Assembly (NCBI RefSeq): GCF_001029445.1 | Contig: NZ_LDOT01000026.1 | Coordinates: 28,155 to 92,154 of the forward strand | Source of the DNA: Photobacterium aquae | GTDB taxonomy: Bacteria; Pseudomonadota; Gammaproteobacteria; Enterobacterales; Vibrionaceae | Direction: 5' to 3' | Length of the DNA: 64,000 nucleotides | Shown here: positions 1 through 9,500 of the stretch, piece after piece | Layout of the letters: each line of letters begins with the position of its first letter | Position numbering within the stretch: position 1 is the first letter of the stretch | Translations under genes and position numbers: made by a program | Notes under the pieces: model-generated | What the model was told of the DNA's origin: nothing | The model's input: the letters and a program-made list of their open reading frames with translations, nothing else | The model's database searches: none

Positions 1-1632
1 AACAGGTGCCGAAAACTCACGAAGCATTGAGATAACGGGTGCTTCGCCGACATTTTCAAACTCAAACACTTGCTCGGCTTCAGTCACATCCAATACGCTG
101 TGTACTGGCTTACCGTCCATTTCCAGTGCAATCACCCCACCTTTCGAATCGTAAAGCTCGATATCGAATGGAATATGAAGTGGTTGTTTCTCAGCCTGAT
201 CAGGCGTTGCCGGTGTATGCTGCTTAACAGTGACACGGTAACGTTTCTGTTCGGCGAGGTATTGCGTCGCGACTTCCACAACTGGCGTGCCTGATTGGCT
301 ATACCAGCGACGGAATGTCTCAAGGCTAATACCCGAGGCATCTTCCATTGCCGCGACAAAGTCATCACAGGTTGCTGCGGTGCCATCATGACGCTCAAAG
401 TACAATTTCATACCGGCCTGGAAGTTTTTCTCACCCAGCAAGGTATGCATCATACGGATCACTTCGCTACCCTTCTCATACACAGTCAGTGTATAGAAGT
501 TATTCATCTCAATTACTTTTTCTGGACGAATAGGATGCGCCATCGGACCACGGTCCTCAGCAAACTGAGGGCCGCGCATAATGCGAACATTGTTGATTCG
601 GTTTACCGGGCGAGAGCCAAGATCTGACGAAAATTCCTGATCACGGAATACCGTCAAACCCTCTTTCAGGCTTAGCTGGAACCAATCTCGACAAGTAACA
701 CGGTTACCGGTCCAGTTATGGAAGTATTCGTGGCCAATTACCGCTTCGATTCCCTGGTAGTCAGTGTCTGTCGCTGTCTTTGAGTTTGCCAATACGAACT
801 TAGAGTTAAAGACATTCAGTCCTTTGTTCTCCATTGCGCCCATATTGAAAAAATCAACCGCGACAATCATGTAGATATCAAGATCATATTCAAGGCCGAA
901 ACGCTCTTCGTCCCACTTCATAGAATTGATCAGAGATGTCATCGCGTACTCGGCACGATCCAAGTTGCCCTTATCGACAAAAATCTCCAAAGCTACATCA
1001 CGGCCACTTACCGTCTTGTAGCTGTCACGCAATACATCAAAATCACCCGCAACCAGCGCAAATAGGTAGCTTGGTTTCGGGAATGGGTCTTGCCATTGCA
1101 CCCAGTGGCGGCCACCTTCCAACTCACCGCCATCAATACGGTTACCATTACTTAGCAGGAATGGATATTGAGCTTTATCAGCAATAACCTTGGTCGTAAA
1201 ACGTGCCAATACGTCTGGGCGATCCTGATAATAGGTAATACGACGGAAACCTTCAGCTTCACACTGGGTACAGAATGCCCCACCCGATTTGTAAAGCCCT
1301 TCCAGTGCGGTGTTTGCCTCTGGGTTGATTTCAGTTTCAATCAACAGGTCAAACTGTGCAGGCAGGTTGTTAATTAGCAATTTTCCGTCTTGCTCAAGAT
1401 AGTCCTGCCAGTCATTGCCGTTGATTTGCAAGCGAACCAAGGTGAGTGAATCGCCATCAAGTTCCAGAGAGGTTGCCGCTTCATTCAGGCGAATTACCTT
1501 ACTATTCGCAACAACACGCGTTGCGGTATCGTAAAGGTCAAACACTAAATCTAGATCGGTAATAGTAAAATCCGGAGACTGGTAATCAGAGCGGTATTTC
1601 GCTGTTGGCTGGATAAAAGCTTGGTCGGCCAT
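1..1632 (-). CDS. pepN: Aminopeptidase N, N-terminal 544 residues (cut by window edge)
   Basis: Zinc-dependent M1-family aminopeptidase that removes N-terminal residues from peptides in the cytoplasm. The minus-strand frame is open from the ATG at 1632 to the window start, so only the first 544 of roughly 870 residues are seen. The substrate-binding GAMEN motif is present, followed by the zinc motif HEYFH at about residues 301-305 and the third zinc ligand, the glutamate of KEGLTVF, near residue 324, all spaced as in E. coli PepN. It is transcribed divergently from pncB. The C-terminal domains cannot be judged. Identification is very secure. Confidence 0.96.
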   Translation of the reverse strand, partial: MADQAFIQPTAKYRSDYQSPDFTITDLDLVFDLYDTATRVVANSKVIRLNEAATSLELDGDSLTLVRLQINGNDWQDYLEQDGKLLINNLPAQFDLLIETEINPEANTALEGLYKSGGAFCTQCEAEGFRRITYYQDRPDVLARFTTKVIADKAQYPFLLSNGNRIDGGELEGGRHWVQWQDPFPKPSYLFALVAGDFDVLRDSYKTVSGRDVALEIFVDKGNLDRAEYAMTSLINSMKWDEERFGLEYDLDIYMIVAVDFFNMGAMENKGLNVFNSKFVLANSKTATDTDYQGIEAVIGHEYFHNWTGNRVTCRDWFQLSLKEGLTVFRDQEFSSDLGSRPVNRINNVRIMRGPQFAEDRGPMAHPIRPEKVIEMNNFYTLTVYEKGSEVIRMMHTLLGEKNFQAGMKLYFERHDGTAATCDDFVAAMEDASGISLETFRRWYSQSGTPVVEVATQYLAEQKRYRVTVKQHTPATPDQAEKQPLHIPFDIELYDSKGGVIALEMDGKPVHSVLDVTEAEQVFEFENVGEAPVISMLREFSAPV

Positions 1633-2089
1633 AATAATTCCTTCTATGTTCCGCGATGCCATCATAATGGCTGAAAAATTCAAGATGCGGTTATATGTCC
1701 ATTATTCTGCGTTTGACGCCATCAAACAAGCTGATTCCCCATCATTGGCGATATGTTTCTCATTCACACTTACGAATGCTGAAAGTTTGCACGCTTATGC
1801 AGTTCTTTTCGCCAACTCCAAGTCCACTTATGGCGCATTCTATTGTCTATACTTATATGACGAACAGTAATGTTTACCTAAATCAAACCTAACAGCAAGA
1901 TCGATTTAAAAACATCCCATTAACACAAAGTATTATATAACTACAAAAAACACCCGTTAGGCTTGTTGTTAGTGCCATTTCGGCGTATCGTACTGTCCCT
2001 AAAAAATGCAACTATCTGAAACATTTTGAGGCAACTCAAGCTCAAAATAAGGTAAAATCTCCGGATTGGAAAATACAACCACATACGTT
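1633..2089. other. Intergenic region between divergent pepN and pncB
   Basis: About 455 bases carrying the promoters of both divergent genes. The pncB side is AT-rich (around 1890-1960). I see no convincing operator, RNA gene or conserved small ORF; the short ORFs here lack ribosome binding sites and recognisable products. Confidence 0.5.
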
Positions 2090-3289
2090 ATGAATCATTT
2101 TGGACACATTGGGATTATCGATTCCCTGCTTGATACTGATGCATATAAATTGCATATGCAGCAAGCAATTTTTCACCAATATCCGACTGTTGAAGCAGTG
2201 GCCGAGTTCCATTGCAGAAGCAAGGAAGACCTACGTCCATACAGCCAAGAGATTCAAGAGCAAATTGATCGTCTATCCGGTTTGTCTTTCACTGAAGACG
2301 AGATCGCCTATCTCTCGACCTTATCTTTCTTCAAAGCGGATTACCTTGAGTTTCTTAAAACTTTCAAACTAGACAGTAAACAAGTTCACATTGACCACGA
2401 CGGTGAACAGCTAGCCATCACGATTCGTGGTACTTGGTTAGATATCATTTTATGGGAAGTACCGTTACTTGCCATCATCTGTGAAGTTCGCTGCAAGCAC
2501 TTCTACCCTGAATTGACTGCTGATGACGCCATCGAGCAGTTAAAATCAAAGTTAGCAGACTTCTACCAAAAAGCTGATGCAGAAGGCATTAACCTTGATG
2601 CTTTCTCGCTGGTGGATTTCGGTACACGCCGTCGATTCTCCAAGGCCGTGCACCATCGTGTTGTCGAATACCTTCATAATCATGTTCCTGAATTCAAAGG
2701 CACATCGAACTACCATCTGGCGCGCACCCGTAACCTGACCCCTGTGGGAACGCAAGCTCATGAATGGTTCCAAGCGCACCAACAGCTTTCTGGCGAACTT
2801 GCTGATTCACAACAGCTGGCTCTTAACCGCTGGCTTCAAGAATATCCAGACAGCCTAGGTATTGCCCTAACCGACTGCATCAACATGGATGCATTCCTGC
2901 GTGACTTCGACCTTCGCCTGTCAGAGCGATTTGTCGGCCTACGCCATGACAGCGGTGATCCTATTGCCTGGGGCGAAAAAGCCATAGCACATTATGAAGA
3001 ACTGGGGATTGATCCTAAGACAAAGTCACTGGTCTTTTCTGATAGCCTGACCCTTAATAAGGCGTTGGCCATCTATAAACATTTTGCTCATCGTATTAAT
3101 ACCAGCTTTGGTATCGGTACACAGCTAACCTGTGATCTTCCAGGGGTCAAAACCCTGAATGTCGTTCTCAAACTTACTGAGTGCGAAGGACGACCAGTTG
3201 CCAAAATTTCAGATGAACCGGGCAAGAGTATTTGTCGTGACGAAGGCTACCTAAGCCAATTACGACAGGCATTCCAAATTGTTAGCTAA
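2090..3289 (+). CDS. pncB: Nicotinate phosphoribosyltransferase
   Basis: Converts nicotinate and PRPP to nicotinate mononucleotide, the entry step of NAD salvage by the Preiss-Handler route. The protein (399 aa) matches the proteobacterial PncB length and shows SLLDTDAYKLHMQQA near the start, VDFGTRRRFS, GTSNYHLAR, PVGTQAHEWFQAHQ and LRHDSGDP, the active-site blocks of the family. I chose the ATG at 2090 because it leaves 11 residues before SLLDTDAYK as in E. coli; an in-frame TTG at 2066 would add eight residues, and neither start has a strong ribosome binding site. It stands alone and is followed by a good terminator. Confidence 0.95.
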   Translation: MNHFGHIGIIDSLLDTDAYKLHMQQAIFHQYPTVEAVAEFHCRSKEDLRPYSQEIQEQIDRLSGLSFTEDEIAYLSTLSFFKADYLEFLKTFKLDSKQVHIDHDGEQLAITIRGTWLDIILWEVPLLAIICEVRCKHFYPELTADDAIEQLKSKLADFYQKADAEGINLDAFSLVDFGTRRRFSKAVHHRVVEYLHNHVPEFKGTSNYHLARTRNLTPVGTQAHEWFQAHQQLSGELADSQQLALNRWLQEYPDSLGIALTDCINMDAFLRDFDLRLSERFVGLRHDSGDPIAWGEKAIAHYEELGIDPKTKSLVFSDSLTLNKALAIYKHFAHRINTSFGIGTQLTCDLPGVKTLNVVLKLTECEGRPVAKISDEPGKSICRDEGYLSQLRQAFQIVS

Positions 3290-3312
3290 ACATCATCTGT
3301 TAACGGATCAAT

Positions 3313-3340
3313 AAAAAACCTCCCAATGGGAGGTTTTTTA
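3313..3340. terminator. Bidirectional terminator after pncB
   Basis: Hairpin AACCTCCC-AAT-GGGAGGTT flanked by A-runs on the left and T-runs on the right, so it can end pncB on the plus strand and the minus-strand gene that stops at 3368. Confidence 0.85.
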
Positions 3341-3367
3341 TTGATAAGAGGCCCGCATTTAACCCTG

Positions 3368-4024
3368 TTACTCTCTTCGCATAACAGCTTCCATACCAAA
3401 TTGCTTGTTGGTTAATGTTAGGGTGTCGCTCCCAAGGCTAAACTGGCTATCTTGCTGACCGTCTTCATAAATCAAAACAATGCGATCATCCTCGATGTAG
3501 TAAATACCTCTGTGCTCTTTTTTCTTGCCATCTTTACCTGAAACTTCAGCTGAGAATAAAAAGTCTGGCCGTAAAGAGATAGAAAGCTCAGAGACCGCAT
3601 CACCGACATCTTGCCCTGAAATCTGCGCCGAACGCCAATTACCTGGTAAATTCTCTGGAGCCAACTTAGTAAAACGTGCACCATCAAGTAAGAACTGATT
3701 GTAGCTTAGCATATAGCTATGCTGTTGTTCCGGCTGGCCACGAGATCGAAAGGTTACCGTTGTTTCATCAATATCATAGATGCCACTCCACTCATCAACG
3801 CTACCATCCACCTGCAGCAAGCGAATAACAAAACGGTAATCAGATTTGAATTTCACATTCATCGCACGATAACTTGCCCCTTCACTCTCAACGCCTTCAT
3901 CTGTATTGCTAAACCAATACCAGTCACCAAGCAGCAAGGGATAATCGAACTCTGTTAGATCAGAGGCTTTAGCATTAAATGTTGCAAATATCAGTAAAAT
4001 GGCAACCAGTAACGACTTATTCAT
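3368..4024 (-). CDS. Secreted protein of two related beta-rich repeats, function unknown
   Basis: A 218-residue protein with a clear signal peptide (MNKSLLVAILLIFATFNAKA). The mature part looks like a tandem duplication: each half opens with a GDW/GNW block (LLGDWYWFS; LPGNWRSAQ), passes through an R-F.F strand and an SGIYDIDE / RGIYYIEDD motif, and ends in an F..L/A strand. This resembles lipocalin-like or META-like sandwiches, but I do not recognise the family. The ATG at 4024 was chosen because GGGAG lies a few bases upstream; a GTG at 4030 is the alternative. It is probably periplasmic or surface-exposed. No operon partners. Confidence 0.75.
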   Translation of the reverse strand: MNKSLLVAILLIFATFNAKASDLTEFDYPLLLGDWYWFSNTDEGVESEGASYRAMNVKFKSDYRFVIRLLQVDGSVDEWSGIYDIDETTVTFRSRGQPEQQHSYMLSYNQFLLDGARFTKLAPENLPGNWRSAQISGQDVGDAVSELSISLRPDFLFSAEVSGKDGKKKEHRGIYYIEDDRIVLIYEDGQQDSQFSLGSDTLTLTNKQFGMEAVMRRE

Positions 4025-4182
4025 AAGCACTCCCTCTTCCAGACAGATTCATTACCTATCTTTAACCCTAGCCTTCATTTTCAAGGAGTGATGAGAAATT
4101 CGATGAATATCACAGATATGATCACATTCGTCTCGCAAATGAGACATGAGCTATCAAAACCAACAAGCCCTTATTCTAATTA

Positions 4183-4213
4183 AAAAAACGGCACCCGAAG
4201 GTACCGTTTTTAA
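4183..4213 (-). terminator. Terminator of the proQ-prc operon
   Basis: Read on the minus strand: AACGGTACC, a UUCG tetraloop closed by C-G, GGTGCCGTT, then a T-run. A textbook Rho-independent terminator just after prc. Confidence 0.85.
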
Positions 4214-4231
4214 TAAGGTTGCTAGATGGAA

Positions 4232-6250
4232 TTAACCTTGTGCTTTAGCTAAATCAGCCGAAATAACTAATGCTTCATCAAGATAAGCATCAGGGGCTTC
4301 ATAGTCTTTCGGCACATCATCCAACGTCGCAAATGTCTTCTTGCCTTGTTGCTTCTGACGTTCATTCAGACGAGCCAATCGAGCCGCATCTTCTTTGTCA
4401 CGCTCGGCAATTCGCACTTTCTCGCTAAGCGAAATCGTGTTGATGTCTTTTTCAACTTTATACTTGGCAATATCCTGATTGATAAAACCAAATTCCATAT
4501 CTTTACCTACTCGGGCATCATGTTTCTGCTCAAGTGATGGCAAGACAGTCGAAAAATTATAAAGCTTCTGGTAATCGGCAGCTTTAATGCTATCCCACGG
4601 CAGTGCATTATCTTCAACACTCTCGCCTGTTTCCGATGGATCAACGGCTGTAGGGAAAGCGATGTCAGGCACGACACCCAAATTCTGGGTACTACCACCG
4701 TTGATGCGGTAGAATTTCTGAATCGTGTACTGAACATGACCCAGCGGCTTATCGAACAAATCATAAATATGATTTAAAGAACGATGCTGCTGTACCGTAC
4801 CCTTACCAAATGACTGCTCGCCCAGAATAACAGCTCGGCCATAATCCTGCATCGCTGCCGCGAAGATTTCAGATGCCGATGCACTATAACGGTTTATCAA
4901 TACCGTCAGCGGACCATCAAAGTAAACACGATCATCAGAATCGCCATTCACTTTCACTCGACCGTAACTGTCACGCACCTGTACCACCGGACCGCTGTTA
5001 ATAAACAGCCCCGTTAATGCTGTCGCTTCAGTAAGTGCACCACCACCATTGTTACGTAAATCAATAACAACAGCGTCGACCTGACTATTGTTTAATTTAG
5101 CCAGTTCTTTTTTCACATCTTCAGATAGACCAACATAGAAACTTGGAATTTCAATAACCCCAATTTTCTTGCCGTCAGCGGTCTCAACCTCTGACTTGGC
5201 TGCACGATCTTCTAGACGAATTTTGTCACGAACAATCGTGACATCGTAACTTTTTGCGTTATTACCCTCTGGCAGGATTTCCAGCTTCACCTTACTCCCT
5301 TTCGGGCCTTTGATTAACTGAACAACATCATCCAAGCGCCAGCCGATAACATCAACCATCTGCTTGCCATCTTGAGCTACGCCAATAATGCGATCGCCTG
5401 CGGTAAGTTTCTTCGTTGATGATGCCGGTCCACCAGCAACAAGTGAACGAATAACGGTATAGTCATCGACAACTTGTAACACAGCACCGATTCCTTCTAG
5501 AGACAGATTCATCTCAGACTGGAATTGTTCTGCATTACGCGGGGAAAGATAACTTGTGTGAGGGTCAACTTCACGCGCAAAAGCGTTCATGTAAAGTTGG
5601 AACACATCTTCGCTGTGGGTCTGGGTCAAACGCTTAAGCGCATTATTATAACGCTTGCTTAAGGTCTCTTTTATTTCATCCCAGTTTTTACCCGCTAGCT
5701 TTAAATTCAACGCATCGTATTTCACACGCTTACGCCAAATTTCATTGAGCTCATTGCGATCCTTGGCCCAAGGCAACTCAGAACGATCCAGCACCATCTC
5801 TTCGTCAATGTCGAAGTTGATTTCACGATCTAACAAGGTAAGCGCATATTGATAGCGGTCATAACGACGCTTCAAGGCGGTATTGTAAATATCAAACGCC
5901 GCTGATGTATCCCCGCGTTTAAGCTGGTCATCAAGCTGGTTTTGCCATTTATCAAACTGCTGAATATCAGATGCCGTTAAAAAGCTTTTGTTGTAATCCA
6001 GCATTTCAATATAACGATCGAACATACTGGCTGAGAATTGATCATTAAGAGAAAACTGCTTGTAATGAGAACGCGTAAAGCGAGAAGCAACACGTTTACT
6101 TGCAGTGGCATGCTGCTTTTCGGGGGCAAGCTGCGGGATATCACTTAATGTATATTTGGCCTCTAGGGCCTGTGCCGATGCTGCCAGCATCATGCCGGCA
6201 GCGATCAGTGAGAAACGGAATCGACATTTCATGCGTCGAGCATTCTCCAT
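4232..6250 (-). CDS. prc: Tail-specific carboxy-terminal protease (Tsp/Prc)
   Basis: Periplasmic S41 serine protease that degrades proteins with apolar C-termini, trims penicillin-binding protein 3 and affects cell-wall hydrolases. The 672-residue protein has a signal peptide (hydrophobic stretch ending ASAQALEA), the N-terminal Tsp domain, a PDZ domain around GIGAVLQVVDDYTVIRSL, and the S41 core. The Ser of YSASASEIF (about residue 460) and the Lys of SFGKGTVQQ (about 482) form the Ser-Lys dyad. Its ATG directly follows the proQ stop codon, so the two are translated as an operon, as in E. coli. An internal ATG at 6232 (MKCRF) would give a more typical signal peptide. Confidence 0.96.
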   Translation of the reverse strand: MENARRMKCRFRFSLIAAGMMLAASAQALEAKYTLSDIPQLAPEKQHATASKRVASRFTRSHYKQFSLNDQFSASMFDRYIEMLDYNKSFLTASDIQQFDKWQNQLDDQLKRGDTSAAFDIYNTALKRRYDRYQYALTLLDREINFDIDEEMVLDRSELPWAKDRNELNEIWRKRVKYDALNLKLAGKNWDEIKETLSKRYNNALKRLTQTHSEDVFQLYMNAFAREVDPHTSYLSPRNAEQFQSEMNLSLEGIGAVLQVVDDYTVIRSLVAGGPASSTKKLTAGDRIIGVAQDGKQMVDVIGWRLDDVVQLIKGPKGSKVKLEILPEGNNAKSYDVTIVRDKIRLEDRAAKSEVETADGKKIGVIEIPSFYVGLSEDVKKELAKLNNSQVDAVVIDLRNNGGGALTEATALTGLFINSGPVVQVRDSYGRVKVNGDSDDRVYFDGPLTVLINRYSASASEIFAAAMQDYGRAVILGEQSFGKGTVQQHRSLNHIYDLFDKPLGHVQYTIQKFYRINGGSTQNLGVVPDIAFPTAVDPSETGESVEDNALPWDSIKAADYQKLYNFSTVLPSLEQKHDARVGKDMEFGFINQDIAKYKVEKDINTISLSEKVRIAERDKEDAARLARLNERQKQQGKKTFATLDDVPKDYEAPDAYLDEALVISADLAKAQG

Positions 6251-6895
6251 CTACGAACGTAGGTGCTCCGCTTTAACTACCATGGTCAAACCATTCGCTA
6301 AACGAACACGCACATCGTCCTTATTGATTTCAACGATAGTCGCCGGCATGTTTCCAGAGCCCATGTTCACACTAACGTCTTTGCCAACAACAACTTCGTC
6401 AGCTGTTAGTGCACGGGTGGTTTCTGCAGGCTTTTTATTTAGCTTAGTCGTTTTTTGTTTAGTGTTCTTTGGTTTAGCCGATTTTGCACGAATTTTTTTC
6501 GCTGTCGCCTCACCCTGTTTGTCGGCAGATACCTTTGCGTCGGCCTGCTCTTTACGGCGTGCACGCACTTTGGCTTTGCTTTCCTCTAGCGCTTGCTTCG
6601 CATGCTCAACGTGTTCTTGCTCCAGTACACCACACTCGTTGCCATCTAGATCAACGCGGTTTGCACCAGCTTTCACGCCGTGAAGGTAACGCCAGGAAGA
6701 AGTGTACTGACGTAGTGCTGTACGTAGCTGAGTCTTACTTACTTTCGGGTCATCGCCAAGGCGTTCTGCCAAATCTTGGAAGATACCGATTTTAAGTGGC
6801 TTCGCTTCACCTTCAACTGTAAAACATTTTGGGAAACGCTCAGCAATATAAGCAATCACTTCTTTACTGTTCGTTAGCTTTTCAGAGTTTTCCAT
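6251..6895 (-). CDS. proQ: RNA chaperone ProQ
   Basis: Global RNA-binding protein that stabilises small RNAs and mRNA 3' ends. The 214-residue product has the FinO/ProQ domain (about 8-120, with RFPKCF, KIGIFQDL, and TALRQYTSSWRYL), a long Lys/Ala-rich linker, and the C-terminal Tudor-like domain (VNMGSGNMPATIVEINKDDVRVRLANGL). The ATG at 6895 has AGGA about seven bases upstream and matches the family N-terminus; an upstream TTG at 6910 is unlikely. It is the first gene of proQ-prc. An SdsR-type small RNA lies about 8 kb away in the same window, but no direct link can be read from sequence. Confidence 0.96.
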   Translation of the reverse strand: MENSEKLTNSKEVIAYIAERFPKCFTVEGEAKPLKIGIFQDLAERLGDDPKVSKTQLRTALRQYTSSWRYLHGVKAGANRVDLDGNECGVLEQEHVEHAKQALEESKAKVRARRKEQADAKVSADKQGEATAKKIRAKSAKPKNTKQKTTKLNKKPAETTRALTADEVVVGKDVSVNMGSGNMPATIVEINKDDVRVRLANGLTMVVKAEHLRS

Positions 6896-7004
6896 GGACT
6901 TTCCTGACAAAGGCGAGCATCCCCGCCGTTGGTACTTAAATCAAAAAGAAATTTGTTCCGCTATTATAGTTACCTAACGCTGAAAAACCACCGAAAGCAT
7001 ACAA

Positions 7005-7463
7005 TTAGAGCCTTTTTTGTATTTCTTCTAACAAAGTTGCCAACCCATCCTCGTCAGATTGGTTAAATCTTGATAGTTTTGGGCTGTCAATATCCAATAC
7101 GCCGATCAGTTCGCCCTTAACAAACAGTGGCAGTACGATCTCTGAATTACTCTGTGCATCACAGGCAATATGTCCAGCGAACTGATGAACATCTTCAACA
7201 CGTTGAATACGCTGTTCGGAGACAGCCGTTCCGCACACACCCCGCCCTACGGGAATACGTACACAAGCCGGCTTTCCCTGGAATGGGCCGAGCACCAACT
7301 CCCCATCTTTGAGGAGATAAAAGCCAACCCAATTAATCTCTTCTAACTCCATCGCCAGCAACGCACTAATATTACTCATATTGGCGATAAGATCTGACTC
7401 CCCTTCAATCAGGGCTACGGCTTGCTTAGTGAGTGTTTTATAAAAATCAGACAGATTTGTCAT
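7005..7463 (-). CDS. msrC: Free methionine-(R)-sulfoxide reductase
   Basis: Small GAF-domain enzyme that reduces free L-methionine-(R)-sulfoxide, repairing oxidised methionine in the cytoplasm. At 152 residues it is nearly all GAF domain. The three conserved cysteines are seen at C67, C77 and C101 (PACVRIPVGRGVCG; HIACDAQSNSEIV), with the same 10- and 24-residue spacing as C84/C94/C118 of E. coli MsrC (YebR). NWVGFYL and LDIDSP are also typical. GGAG precedes the ATG. It is transcribed divergently from the ABC exporter; in E. coli msrC likewise neighbours yebST (letAB). Confidence 0.93.
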   Translation of the reverse strand: MTNLSDFYKTLTKQAVALIEGESDLIANMSNISALLAMELEEINWVGFYLLKDGELVLGPFQGKPACVRIPVGRGVCGTAVSEQRIQRVEDVHQFAGHIACDAQSNSEIVLPLFVKGELIGVLDIDSPKLSRFNQSDEDGLATLLEEIQKRL

Positions 7464-7503
7464 GGCTTACTCCACAGATTGCCGATAGAATGGCGCCAAC
7501 ACA

Positions 7504-7522
7504 CGTAATAGGAATCATTATC
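7504..7522 (+). promoter_or_regulatory. Fur-box-like operator between msrC and the ABC exporter
   Basis: The 19 bases CGTAATAGGAATCATTATC match the consensus GATAATGATAATCATTATC at 14 positions, including the complete right-hand AATCATTATC. It lies 24 bases before the exporter ATG and about 40 bases from the msrC start. Iron control of one or both genes is inferred. Confidence 0.55.
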
Positions 7523-7546
7523 ATTGTGAAAGGCGATACAAACCAA

Positions 7547-9379
7547 ATGATTAACTGGTCTTGGCTAATAACGCAAGCAAAACATCATAAGCCTCGGCTC
7601 ATCTCTGCAAATCTTATTGCCATCGTTGCAACACTCATCAGCGTGCCCATTCCTCTTCTTATGCCGTTAATGGTTGATGAGATCCTGCTTAACAAACCCG
7701 GCGACGGCATCGCCTTTATGAACCAGATCTTACCTCAGGCATGGCACCAGCATACGGCCTATATTCTACTGGTGCTGCTGATGGTCGTGATCATGCGTAT
7801 CGCAAGCCAAGCACTCAACATTCTGCAAAGTCGCCAATTTACGCTTGTTGCCAAAGACATTACCTTCAAGATGCGCCAGCACTTGATAGACAAGCTCGGC
7901 CGGATTAGCATGCGTCAATACGAAGAGCGCGGCAGCGGCGGAATTACTTCCCACCTTATTACCGACGTTGAAACCATCGACAAATTTGTCGGCGATACTC
8001 TCAGCCGTTTTCTGATTGGCCTGCTTACCGTGGTTGGCACCGCCATTATCCTGCTATGGCTTAACTGGCAGCTTGGCCTCTTTATCTTGTTGGTGAACCC
8101 GTTGGTTGTCTATGCATCCAAACTGATGGGCAACCGTGTAAAAACCCTGAAGAAGCTTGAAAACCAGTCATTCGAACGCTTTCAGCAACGGCTGGTCGAA
8201 ACCTTAGACGGGATCTACCAGCTGCGTGCAGCCAACCGCGAGCGTGACTTTCTCGATCAACTCAAAGGCAGCGCGAACGATATCCGCCACGACGCAGACA
8301 AGTATGCATGGCAGTCTGAGGCGGCTGGACGTATTTCCTTCCTTTTATTCCTCGTCGGGTTCGAGCTATTCCGAGCTATGGCTATGATCATGGTGCTATT
8401 TACCGATCTGAGCGTCGGCCAAATGTTTGCCGTATTTGGTTACCTGTGGTTTATGCTTGGCCCGGTACAAGAGCTCCTCGGTATTCAATTTGCCTGGTAC
8501 AGTGCATCCGCTGCGATGCAGCGCCTCAACACACTTCTCTCCCTCGATGAGGAAGTGCGCCCGGTGCAGACCGTCAACCCATTCCGCGACGGCGAGACTA
8601 TCGACATCCAAATTAACAACCTGCAATTTGCCTATGATGAAGACAAAGATGTACTCCGTGGACTCCACCTTCATATACCTGCAGGCAAACGGGTCGCTCT
8701 GGTCGGCTCCTCTGGGGGCGGTAAATCAACCCTCATCCAATTATTGCTTGGTATCTACCAAAAAGATGCAGGCGATATATTGATCAACGGCGAAAGAATA
8801 GAAGACGTCAGCTACGAGGCGCTGCGCAACAAGATGGCGGTGGTCTTACAACATCCAGTATTATTTAATGATACACTCCGCCACAACCTGAGCTTGGGTA
8901 ACGACTTTAGTGATGAGCAGTTATGGCAGGCACTCGATATTGCCCAGATGGCCGATGTCACCCAGCGTCTAACCGATGGGCTGGACACCGAAATCGGCCG
9001 ACAAGGGATTAAACTCTCAGGGGGCCAACGACAACGCCTTGCTATTGCCCGTATGGTGCTTGCCAACCCTGAGTTTGTCATTCTTGACGAAGCTACATCG
9101 GCGCTAGATACCGCCACTGAAGCAGCTCTGCACCGTGCCCTCAATGAGTTTCTGGCAGGCAGAACCACCTTGATTGTGGCCCATCGTTTATCTGCTGTTA
9201 AACAAGCGGATGTAATCTATGTACTCGAGGATGGCCAAGTAAGCCAAAGTGGTACTCACCATGAACTGGTGAATATGGCAGGACTGTACCAGACCCTTTA
9301 CGGCAACGTACAATCTGCTGAGTCAGCAAATGCGGAAACAGGCCAGCAAGTTTCTGTAGCCAGACTCAATATAAAATAA
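7547..9379 (+). CDS. ABC exporter, fused permease and ATPase (MsbA-like)
   Basis: Half-transporter of 610 residues, expected to work as a homodimer in the inner membrane. The N-terminal half holds about six membrane segments; the C-terminal ATPase has Walker A GSSGGGKST (about 385-393), signature LSGGQRQRLAIAR, Walker B FVILDEATSALD and the switch His in IVAHRL. The cargo cannot be predicted. The ATG at 7547 gives the best N-terminus (MINWSWLITQAKHH); longer frames run back into msrC. A Fur-box-like site just upstream suggests iron response, perhaps export of a siderophore or a lipid, but no siderophore genes are nearby. It precedes letA by 121 bases. Confidence 0.85.
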   Translation: MINWSWLITQAKHHKPRLISANLIAIVATLISVPIPLLMPLMVDEILLNKPGDGIAFMNQILPQAWHQHTAYILLVLLMVVIMRIASQALNILQSRQFTLVAKDITFKMRQHLIDKLGRISMRQYEERGSGGITSHLITDVETIDKFVGDTLSRFLIGLLTVVGTAIILLWLNWQLGLFILLVNPLVVYASKLMGNRVKTLKKLENQSFERFQQRLVETLDGIYQLRAANRERDFLDQLKGSANDIRHDADKYAWQSEAAGRISFLLFLVGFELFRAMAMIMVLFTDLSVGQMFAVFGYLWFMLGPVQELLGIQFAWYSASAAMQRLNTLLSLDEEVRPVQTVNPFRDGETIDIQINNLQFAYDEDKDVLRGLHLHIPAGKRVALVGSSGGGKSTLIQLLLGIYQKDAGDILINGERIEDVSYEALRNKMAVVLQHPVLFNDTLRHNLSLGNDFSDEQLWQALDIAQMADVTQRLTDGLDTEIGRQGIKLSGGQRQRLAIARMVLANPEFVILDEATSALDTATEAALHRALNEFLAGRTTLIVAHRLSAVKQADVIYVLEDGQVSQSGTHHELVNMAGLYQTLYGNVQSAESANAETGQQVSVARLNIK

Positions 9380-9500
9380 TAATATTCTGTTCATTTAGAT
9401 AACATGCTGATCTTCTTGGTTGTCATCCATGCCCAGATGATTCAAGTGTGACCAAGCCGAGCGCAGCAATGCGCTTGGTTTCGTTTAGGGGATAAGATTC

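Noticed and set aside
6105..6683. 192-codon plus-strand ORF across prc and proQ
   Set aside because: Ser/Ala/Cys-rich shadow translation of the Lys/Ala-rich proQ linker.
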